A DNA stretch of 64,000 nucleotides from assembly GCA_016708435.1 (NCBI GenBank), contig JADJFV010000001.1, positions 1,052,698 to 1,116,697 of the forward strand, in the 5' to 3' direction. Within the stretch, counting starts at the first letter, position 1, and each line of letters begins with the position of its first letter. The notes under the pieces are model-generated. The model worked only from the letters and a program-made list of their open reading frames with translations, was not told the origin of the DNA and made no database searches. The translations under genes and the position numbers were made by a program. The DNA comes from Leptospiraceae bacterium. Its GTDB lineage: Bacteria > Spirochaetota > Leptospiria > Leptospirales > Leptospiraceae. Shown piece by piece: positions 55,162 to 64,000 of the stretch.

Positions 55162-58100
55162 TTATCCTCAACTAATCCAATTCGAGACCGCGTAGAACTA
55201 TTACTATGATGGACAGATGAATTAAATAAATTTATTCTGTTAGCCTCTGTCATAGTTGCTAAACCTGTATTAAATGAATTTCGAGGGCTTAAAGAATCAT
55301 CGGTTGAAAATACTTGAACGTTTTTTCCGTTGTGACTCATATTAAATCTAGAAGTAACTACTACATTATGAACGTCATTCCAGACAGGTGTTTCAGATTT
55401 TGAACGAAAAAGGACTACATTTCCTTTATCAATTTGTTTCGTCATCTCTGACTCACTAAGAACTTTTAACTTATATTTTTTATTTTCTCCAGTCAACTTA
55501 GCCCAGTCGGATTCAGAAGAAATATTCAAAACCGTTTGATGAATCCCTTGATCTACTTTTGTTACACTGCTTTTGACCACTCGTATTTCGTCCTTGGTTA
55601 ATTTTCGACCAAGCTCTTGCTGTTTCTTTTTTAAAGCAACGTTTTCCAGTTCAGAACCTGGCCAATTTCTTACTGTTCCAAAGCCTACTCCTTTTTTTGC
55701 TAAATCTTGATCTACTTGCATTAGTGTTTTATCTGGTCGAACTAACCCCTGAGCTTTTAATACATTTACATATGAGTCATATGTACAATTTAACTGATTC
55801 ACTAACGCATCATTGTCACTACTATAAAAAGTATACGAATTACCGCGTTCCGGATCCTTATAATTTCCATTCTGTTTTGTCTTAACAAAATCTGCGTCAT
55901 CTTTAAATGCTTGCCCACTCATCAGATAATTATAACTACCCTCTCCTCTTATATTTTTCGCATTCGGATTTCCGGCTATATATCCAATTGAACCATCGGG
56001 TAATGTAACCTTATTGCCTTTGTTAACAATTCTCCCATTTTGATCTTTTTCTAATTTATACTGTGAATAATATTTTTCTACCCCTAATTCCAGTATACCT
56101 CGAACATCAGTATTACTTAACTTAGATTTAAGTTTATTATCAGCGAAAAAAGAATTACTCAATAAGTGATTAAAATCATCTTTCGATTTAAGTTTTATGA
56201 CCTGATTTCCTGTCAGATGTAAATCCATTCCACCATCTTTATTTACTACTATTTTAGAACCATTTGTCAAAATTACACTATCTCCTTCCTTACCAGATGA
56301 AAACAGTTTTTTTAAATCAGATTCTATCTTTAAGGATTTTGAGTCAGGAACAGAATTTTGACTAATCATTTGCCCTGGAGTAGTAGCTTGCGAGACTATA
56401 ATCGGAATATTTGATTCTTGACTAATTCTATTTAACTCATTCTCTATTCGATTCACTCGTTCTGCTGGCATCACGCCTGCATCAGACATTGTGCTACCTG
56501 TCCCATCATTATAAGGATCAAAGCCAAATCTTCCATTAGAATCATTATTATCCACTACACTACTTGGTCTTGCATCATCTCCATCTTCCCTTCGCCTAGC
56601 AACCGTAGCATTACCACCATTACCCGCAGCCCCCTGACCACTCGCAGGAGTAGTCGGCGAAGCCGAACTCGAACCACCACCAGCCAAGAACGCTGCACCA
56701 GCAGACATCACAACACCCAAACCAGCAAACGCTAAATCAACTAAACCAGAAGGACCTTCCTCACCACCAACTTCCTTAGCATCATCATCCCGCGCTTCTT
56801 TCGCGTCAGCCGCATCCTTCGCTGATTTCACCGGATTACGCTCGTTTTCCTCTGCCTCTCGTTGTTGTTGACGAGTATTATTCAAATCAATTATATCCTG
56901 ACCACTAATCTCACCCAAGAAGTTGCCATTAGCCTCATAATTCCCATCACCGTCTACCGTGCCTTGTGTGCTACCTAGAATGGTAAGCGAACCACTCATT
57001 CCACTTCGTCCATTCTCTAATCCAAACCCAAGTCCATTTCCTAAATCAGCATTTCCACTAACGCTAAATCCATCTTCTCCGTAGTTTAACTCTGCACTTA
57101 ATTTCCCTGTCCCTGCCTGTCTCTCCATTATATCAAACGACCCATCGAATCTTCCCGTCGCCCCTGTGTAGTTTACCCCAAGCGTTCCTGCACCTGTATT
57201 AAAACCGAGATTCACACTTGCTCCACCGCGTTGGCTTTGTCCGATAGTGACATTCGTAAATCTTTCGAAATTAAGTCCACCTCTAACTCCCAAAGCCTGA
57301 ACCACTCCACTTACATTTGCCTTTATCCCCCAGCCATCTTCCTTGGTGTAACTCACATTAGTCGCTGCCAGTGTCTTAGCGATTAACGGGTTATTAATCG
57401 CCATACTCTGAATCTCATCTGCTTTCTCTACCAACTTATCTGCTCCTTTAGCAATGTTCCCTAAGTTCGTTGCAGCTAATGACTGTAATGTTCCATTCAC
57501 AACTCCGGCTACAGCCCTTGCACTCCACCTGTCCTTGAACCAATCGCAGCCTGTAACGCTATATTAGCCCCTTGCACTGCATAAAAACCAGCACCAGCAC
57601 TACCAGTCAACGCACTTCCTAATGCAGGTGCAGCAGTGCCTCCTGTTATAACTAACGCTGTCACAGCCAACGCCGTCTGTGCTGTAGACTCAATCGCCTT
57701 TGTCTTCTCTTCCTTCTTCGCTTTCTTTGCTTTGATCTTCGCATTGGTCGCAGAAGCCACAGTCTTAGCCAAATCCGCATCCATGCCATTAGCCTCAAGA
57801 AATTCCGCTGTTGCATATTCTTGAATCCTATCCTTCCAACCATCCTTCGACATATCCACCTTAGCCGCACCAGTCCACGTTGCTGGTGGAGTAAATGGAT
57901 TAGCCGTCAAGTGGTCGAATGTATCTGCACTTCCCCCTACGGCTATTACTGCATTCTTCACAATACCCTTCACCATTCCATTTGCCATATTAAGAGCACT
58001 GGCTACACCACTACTAGCAACCTTACCCAAGTTCGCATTATTCTTCTTAGCCACTTGTCTCTTCTTGAGTCCACCTAGTATCTGTGAAAAATTACCCGCA

Positions 58101-61100
58101 GCATCAGGTCTACCGATTGCGTTTGCTACTGCTGCTCCGGCTGCGTCTTGGATTAATGCATTCTCTTGTTGTTGCAGCGCATTGTATTGGTTGTTGTTTG
58201 ATACAACAGAACTACTCTGCATCAATTTGTTCTTAGCCGCTACTCCTGCAACAAGTCCCGCAGGACCTCCCATCATTGCACCTGCTAATCCCGATGACAT
58301 CGTGAGACCAGCGTCTACGATGGGGTTATTCAATGTTGTTCGCAATGTGCCACCGGAAATCATGTTACTTCCTAATCTGTTTCCTGCTCCTGCACCGAGT
58401 GCTGTTGCTCCGAGTGGACCTGCCATCATGAGCGGACCTACAGGACCCATTGCCATCATTACACCAGCACCCATCACAGCACCAACTCCACGTCCAAGTC
58501 CCGCTGCCTGGTTATTCATCTTCTTTGTTAATTTAGCCTGTTCAAATCTTCCTGTCGCAAATCGCACCAAGTCCGGGTTAATGCCCGTTGCCTCTGCTAC
58601 CTTATCAATAAATGCATCTCGGATTTTGTCCTTTACCATCGACTGTATCCCTGCCATTCCTCCTGTCAGATATGCCTGCACTACACTCTTTACCATCTCG
58701 TCTTTTGCTACTGCCGATTGTGCTGCTCCCATCGCTACTTGCATCAACTGCTCTCCACGTTTTACTGAATCACTGATTCCTGTGGTTATTAACTTACTAT
58801 CTTTCTCCGCTGACGCATACAGTTCAGTTGCCTTATCACTCAAATTATCCGCTATTGCATTGTAATCTTCGTTTGTCCACTGAGTAAATAAATCCTTTGG
58901 ATTTTGTATTACAACTCCCATCCTTGCCATGTTCACACGGATAACATCTGTTTTCTTACCGGATTGATAACCACCAACTAGATTGTAATTTGGCTCGCCT
59001 TCTTTTGGCACACCGCCATCTCCAAGATGAATAGTTCCATCACTTATCTCACGCGTAATCACGATTTGCCCGTTTTCTACTGTTATGGATTTTAGGTCTT
59101 TATTTGTTTCCATGAATGCGCACTTTGCTAAATCTTTGTAGCACGTTCCTGTTTCTCATTTGCTGTTTCTCCGACGCACTTAACAAATCCGTATCGCTTA
59201 ATTTATTCAAAAATGCTGTTCTTGCCGCTTTTAAATCTATTCCACCTTTCAATGCAGCTTTACCAGACAATATATCATCCACTTGGGCTTTGCTTAATTT
59301 GAATTCCGATAACATATAATTATCTAGTGCAGTTTCCTTCTTGCATCCATTACATCTTTTTTAAACGTATACTTGTATTGATTCACTATCGAATCATAGT
59401 ATTCCTTTTGGTATCTGTCCGCAGCATCAGTTGTTCCGTTTACATATGCCAGATTCTGAACTCCATTGAATGCACTCGTAAAAGCAGTTTTAAGGTTAAT
59501 ACCGGTTACGCTCGTAGAAGGAGCGTTGTATTCTGGATTGAAAATTGAATATGAATTCTAATTCGAAAATGGATCAGTCAAGGCTGACTTTATCGTCTCA
59601 GCTATACCAAATTTTTTTAATTCACTTAATCCATCTTTTGGTTTTCACCAGCGTAATTGTATCTGGCTATCTCATCTCGGTAGTCTGTGCTCTGAAAGTT
59701 AAACTTTGTATTTTGTAAATTGTTGAGAGTAGTATTGAAACTATTCACTTGCGCATTAGAATCCGTAACCGCTATCGCATCTGCACTCGGAGTTTGCGAG
59801 AGTAGGGCACTCAAGTCTCCTTTTGTCATATCACCTGTTGTGAGTTTACTCTCTATACTATCCCACTCTTTATCTGCATCTTTCTTTTGATTCTCCATCG
59901 CTAGTAGCCATTTTGATCTATCAGATTCTATCTTCGCTGTGGATGCCTCGTATTCTGTCTTTGCGTTTGCTCTTAAAGTATCTGCATTACTCTTCCACTG
60001 ATGGTAGAAGTTATTGTAATTAGCCGCTTGGCTTTCCCAATTACTAATCGTGGGGATAAGATTGTTTTGCCAGTTGCTAAATTGAGTGTTCAATTGATTT
60101 GCAAAATTTCCCCAGGTAACCGCGTTTGTCTCGGCAGTCTTATCTTTCACTTCATAACTGATCTTGTAATAAAATGCATCCTGTTGATGATTTAAAGGTG
60201 TGCAAATACTACATGCATTTAATGTTTCTTTCCAAATGTGAAAATTGTTTCTATCTTTCAAAAGATTATTTTCTGTGCCCCATGCTGTATGTGTGCTGTT
60301 ATTGATTGCATCATCCCAAAACCAAGGATGAGAACTGGAAAATATATTTGCTGATAATATTCGAGTAACCTCTTGGTTGGAAGCTAAGGATCTATTTAAA
60401 ATTTGTTCAAGACTGTTTCCTGCTCCACCGGGCATAGTCCAACGAAATATATTATTATACATCTCATCTTGATATGCTAATTGCTTTTTACCATCTTGCG
60501 AATCCGGGTTAGAACTAATATTCGCTAACTGTGGATTTGCAACATCATTCATATACGGTGTTAATATCTTGTCTGCATATGCCCTTTGTCTTGTTGCTGC
60601 GTCCCCTGCCTGTTTTCCTAAATACTCCCTCATCTTAGATGCCAACTCTGTAAGTATGAAACTAAAATCATCTTGTGCATTCGGAGCGAGCAATGCTCTA
60701 AATTCAACAATGAGTGAATTTAAGTCAAGCCCTGCCTGTGTCCGGCTTTTACCGTTAGAACCTCCAAACAAACTATCATTGAGGCTCATTTAAAAATTTT
60801 TCTAAGTTTGTTACAGTAGTGCGAATCCCCTTTTCACATTATTCTTGTATTCCTGAATTGCTTGTAAATTCTGTTGGAAGGTTCCATCCGCATTATCTAG
60901 CTGACGCATAAAGCGCAAATAATTTGCATTTATCGTATCTAAGGAATCATCGTATTGTTTTAATCCAGTATCTGCTGACGTATGGAACTGATTTTCCCAC
61001 ACCTCTTTACTCTCCGCAAAGCTTGCTTTTATCTGTTCTGGTGTTAGTCTGTTATTGGATAATACCTCAGTTGCATTTGATTGGCTACTCTCTGTATTGT

Positions 61101-61661
61101 AATCAACTGGCTTCATCTTCTATCCCACCGGTTAAGCTAGTTACATACTTCTCCAATTGTAGAATTTATATCTGTCATTGCAGTTCTTTCCCATAATGCA
61201 AGTGCTGCTTCTTTCGAATTCAATTCTTTTGAGCGCATCACGATGATGCGCCACCCCATTGTAATTATCACTCACGTTCAAATTATTTACATAATCTTGT
61301 ATCTGTAAATCAGCCTCGCTTTCCACGATGCGCAAAGCATACCAATATTATCCACTACAAGCGCAACCCAACTATCTACATCACCCGCTTGTGCATTCGC
61401 ATCCTGAACAAAATCTTCCATCCCTGCCGCATCATAATTATTCAATTGCAACGTTGGGTTTCCACTTGCTCCACCGCCTGTTAATCCTATCGGGTAGATC
61501 GGATCTTGTGCATTCAATGAACTAGGTATTAAAAATAACGAAGCAGAACATACCGAAAATACAAAACTAAACAGGGCTAAGAAACTTTGAAGTCTCACTA
61601 GCGACTTCTTACATTTGCTTATTACTATTCTATTCACTTTTCTTAAAATTGTATTTCGCAT
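55158..61661 (-). pseudogene. Full-length polymorphic-toxin-like giant exported protein, C39-like tip, with frameshifts
   Basis: About 2170 codons read across frames. The start at 61661 encodes a signal peptide ending SLFLIPSSLNAQDPIYP. Successive frames give QIQDYVNNLNVSDNYNG, SQSNATEVLSNNRLTPEQIK, SLNDSLFGGSNGKSRTQAGL, LSKAQVDDILSGKAALKGG, the core shared with A-C (59113-56590) and a unique tip (780-aa frame, 57500-55158). At least nine small indels break it; the best defined is at 57515, CAGCCCTTG here versus CAGCCCCTTG in C. The tip has LNCTYDSYVNVLKAQG and VHNVVVTSRF, matching the Cys and His boxes of papain-like C39 peptidases. I believe the scaffold is the Leptospira TIGR04388 family. 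Indels may be sequencing errors. Confidence 0.65.
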
Positions 61662-61739
61662 ATTGCTACTCAGTCTTTCAGTTGGTGCTGAGCATGGCTC
61701 GGTCGGTAATTGTTAGGCTTTTTTCTTTTCTGTCTAGCT

Positions 61740-62811
61740 TTTTTGGTATTTTATTATTGTTATTCTAATATTTATTTCTTTTTATTCTTTTACCTCAATG
61801 CTAAAAACTTTTATATATCCTCCTTTCATGTCTTTGGTCTTCTTTATTCTATTTCAATTCTTATTCCTTAAAATCTTACTCAATGATTCCAATCGTTCCT
61901 TACTCCCCAATCTCGCTCTCAAGCACCAACTCAAGAATCCTTCGCTCGTTACAGAAAGAAAATCAAACCTAGCTTTACTTTCATTTTTATTCTGGGTATT
62001 TTTAAAACGATTTCTGTCAAATTGGAAAGACTATCTTTTCATCGTTCAACCCAGAAACCGTAATCGGATGGCATCAGCAATCTTTTCAAAGTCTATTGGT
62101 CATTTATCTCAAAGGTTTATTTCGAAAAATAGCGGGTAGAAGCCTATTATACGAGAGATAAAGGAACTCATTTGTCGAATCAAAACTGAGAATCCGACAT
62201 ACATCTCAACTAAAATTCATGCAGAACTTTTACATCTAGGTTTTAAAGTCTCCGAAAGAACCGTCTCACGTTATTTAAAAATACTCTTCCCGAATAACAA
62301 AGCAAGGCAATCTTGGAAAACTTTTCTTTCTAATCGTGCAGATAAAATTATCCCTTTATGGATTTTTGTGTTTCATATACTTGGAATTTTAAAGCTTTTG
62401 TACTCTTTTATCATCTCGCACAAAACCAGAGAAATCATTTACTTTCGTTCTACCTTTCATCAAACCCTGCTTGGATGAAACAGCAGATTCGTAATGCTTT
62501 CGGTTTTGTAGAAACTCTTCTAAATGCCTTATCATGGACAATGATTCTAAGAGAGTTGTTGGATCATGTGATTCCTCTTAGTGAAGATCATCTTGATAAG
62601 CTTCTCAAGGAATTTATTCATTACTACAATAACTCTCGGTCTCATTTATTTAGAAATAAAGATTCACCACTTGGTCGAGTTTATGAGCCGTTACCCGTAA
62701 AACTTTATTCACCAAATGCAATTCCTATACTCGGAGGGTTACACCATGTATACCGTTGGCATTCCTCCTCCAAGTAATCATTGCAGATTGCATTTTGGCG
62801 AGCGACAGGCT
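61740..62811 (+). mobile_element. Broken IS copy 2 (same element as 39.9 kb)
   Basis: Longer copy including the 5' part: KDYLFIVQP, then IKTENPTYISTKIHAELLHL and GFKVSERTVSRYLKILFPNN, followed by the integrase core. Several frameshifts occur, and about 115 bp are deleted between the second catalytic Asp (SWTMILR region) and RELLDHVIP, removing the catalytic Glu. It ends with CACCATGTATACCGTTGGCA ... GCATTTTGGCGAGCGACAG (62790-62808). The left terminus is not identified. Inactive. Confidence 0.75.
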
Positions 62812-62862
62812 TTTTAATAGTTACCAATCAACTATTGCAATACTTCACAAGACGACAATTTT

Positions 62863-63385
62863 TTACAAATAACTCTTCCCTTCCATATCAACCCAACCAG
62901 TCTTAGAAAGTTCTTTAACCTTATCGCGAAGCCAAGGTTCGGCTGTGCCTATACCGCGAAGATAATCGCTGTCATTAAAGTATATTAAAAAATCTAGATT
63001 CTCATTGGTGATATAGAAAACATAACCTTGTAATTTAGTTAGGAATTTAGTAAGTGATTGGTTTTCTTGGAACATGTAAACTGTTGAATCATCGGTTTGG
63101 TCAAAAAAGATTAGGCATTCGTCTAGTTGAATAAATTCATCTAGCCATTTCCACGCATTCTCATTACAAACGCTAAAACCACCTCTTTTACCAACAGCTT
63201 CCCAGAATAGACAATCGTAGTCCCCTGCCATCAGCAAATTTTTCAGAAACTTTCTTATGAAAGAAAACTGATTCGAGTGCAGACATTTCTCCAACAGTAT
63301 AATTGGTGGTCGTCAGTGCTTCATTCAGACTTTCTTTTACAAAGTTAATCACTTTCTTTCCTTTTTCCTCTAAAATAGGGAACAC
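62863..63385 (-). pseudogene. Immunity-like protein of module E, frameshifted
   Basis: Two frames (63385-63188 and 63294-62863) join near 63235 to give one protein of about 173 residues: MFPILEEKGKKVINFVKESL ... FHKKVSEKFADG, then GDYDCLFWEAVGKRGGFSVC, FDQTDDSTVYMFQENQSLTK and LIYFNDSDYLRGIGTAEPWL. No signal peptide, so cytoplasmic. The start overlaps the upstream toxin-like gene by 41 nt. The 3' end is followed 54 bp later by the 19-bp motif. A single indel may be a sequencing error. Confidence 0.6.
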
Positions 63386-63980
63386 AATCTAAAAAGATAT
63401 GCCCTCTAATTTTTTGGTCATCTGCATCTAATGCCTTAAATCCAATATGAAAAACATCTGGACCATCGATTTCATGCGGAGCATCTACACTTACTTCGCT
63501 TCCCCTTGGACCTTTCCATTCGACAACGCCTGATTTCCCGTTTATATCGAGTCCCCATTTCTTTGCCACAAACTGTTCTTTAGGTATGCCCGTTCTACGG
63601 AATGCTTCTTCTAAGGCTTCCTCGAACGTCTTTCCAGAATCTCGCCAGTCTAAGTCTTCCTTCTTAACTGGATAGCCCGTCAGACTTCCAATATCCTCAA
63701 TAAAATTCTTTTTGCAAGCACATAATCGAATCTGTGTTACCTTCCAAAGCAAATCACAATAAGCTTCTTTTTCGTAATCCTTTAAGGGTTCACGCTTATC
63801 TATCTTGGCTTGTAATACTTCAAGTTGGTCTTCGTCGGTTTTGGTTGCATAGTGCAGAGATGCAATGACAACGATAATCGAAAGTAGAGCGAAGATAACA
63901 GGCAATAGCTTTCCCGACCTTGCGGTTGTGGTTACTTCTGATTGTTCGCGCGTAGGTGGTTGTTCTAATAAAGTAGGCAT
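63345..63980 (-). CDS. Membrane-anchored toxin-like protein, type 47 polymorphic toxin-like tip
   Basis: A 211-residue protein with one membrane helix (about 24-46, LLPVIFALLSIIVVIASLHY), a charged linker and a C-terminal domain (about 120-211): FVAKKWGLDINGKSGVVEWK, SVDAPHEIDGPDVFHIGF and RGHIFLDCVPYFRGKRK. The spacing 'VEW.GPrGsEV..D.PH....PD..H.G ... RGHIFLD.VP' recalls tips annotated as polymorphic toxin type 47, a predicted nuclease; I recall this from memory and cannot test it. It does not carry the core of A-D. The gene may continue beyond the window edge only as promoter, since ATG 63980 is present. Confidence 0.55.
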   Translation of the reverse strand: MPTLLEQPPTREQSEVTTTARSGKLLPVIFALLSIIVVIASLHYATKTDEDQLEVLQAKIDKREPLKDYEKEAYCDLLWKVTQIRLCACKKNFIEDIGSLTGYPVKKEDLDWRDSGKTFEEALEEAFRRTGIPKEQFVAKKWGLDINGKSGVVEWKGPRGSEVSVDAPHEIDGPDVFHIGFKALDADDQKIRGHIFLDCVPYFRGKRKESD

Positions 63981-64000
63981 TCAGTCAGAGTCGCAAAAAT

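Noticed and set aside
41269..63385. CRISPR or other short regularly spaced repeats in the accessory region
   Set aside because: Repeats are 19 bp to 540 bp at irregular distances between genes; no array of equal spacers was seen and no cas-like proteins are present.

Overview
The window looks like chromosomal DNA of a Leptospira-like spirochaete (family Leptospiraceae). The assignment rests on the low G+C content, the gene style (relaxed lipoboxes, an RsbU-type phosphatase with a partner-switch pair, an ExbB/ExbD/ExbD/TonB cluster) and, above all, very large Sec-exported Gly/Ala-rich proteins of a kind I associate with the Leptospira 'longest protein' family (TIGR04388). The assignment is an inference. 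No rRNA, tRNA or CRISPR array was recognised.

Region 1 (1-18 kb) is ordinary and mostly intact. It holds a DUF2752 membrane protein; a Phd/VapC toxin-antitoxin pair overlapping a class III sirtuin; an MFS transporter with the methionine-salvage phosphatase mtnC and an APH-fold kinase; exbB-exbD-exbD-tonB; a stress-type partner-switch set (HATPase kinase, STAS antagonist, PP2C phosphatase); a polyprenyl diphosphate synthase; and several exported proteins.

Region 2 (18-25 kb) contains recognisable housekeeping genes (LolC/E-type permease, tatC, tatA, an oligopeptide-binding lipoprotein) that are nearly all frameshifted. This points either to local sequence error or to decay.

Region 3 (25-39 kb) is accessory. 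It has a GH13 enzyme, HEPN/MNT and MqsR/MqsA-type toxin-antitoxin pairs, a Uma2 nuclease, several copies of a dispersed repeat of about 110 bp, and a 1238-residue PAS-rich hybrid histidine kinase of gammaproteobacterial appearance. The kinase sits between two halves of that repeat. MuiA and a soluble PAS-MCP receptor follow.

Region 4 (39-64 kb) is the striking part. On the minus strand lies what looks like a polymorphic toxin array. A full-length gene with a signal peptide (61661 down to 55158, about 2170 codons, broken by frameshifts) is followed by three 5'-truncated copies of the same conserved core. Each copy carries a different C-terminal tip: M15/M74-like peptidase, unknown, and M23 peptidase; the full-length gene has a C39-like tip. 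Each tip is followed by a different small gene overlapping its stop codon by 1-41 nt, the classic layout of immunity genes. A fifth, separate toxin/immunity-like pair (tip resembling type 47 polymorphic toxins) lies at 62863-63980. Cassettes are separated by broken IS copies, direct repeats of about 540 bp, a repeat of about 190-240 bp, and a 19-bp motif (GCATTTTGGCGA...CGACAG) just beyond four of the five immunity genes. The arrangement parallels the orphan tip cassettes of Rhs and CDI loci, but on a spirochaete-type scaffold.
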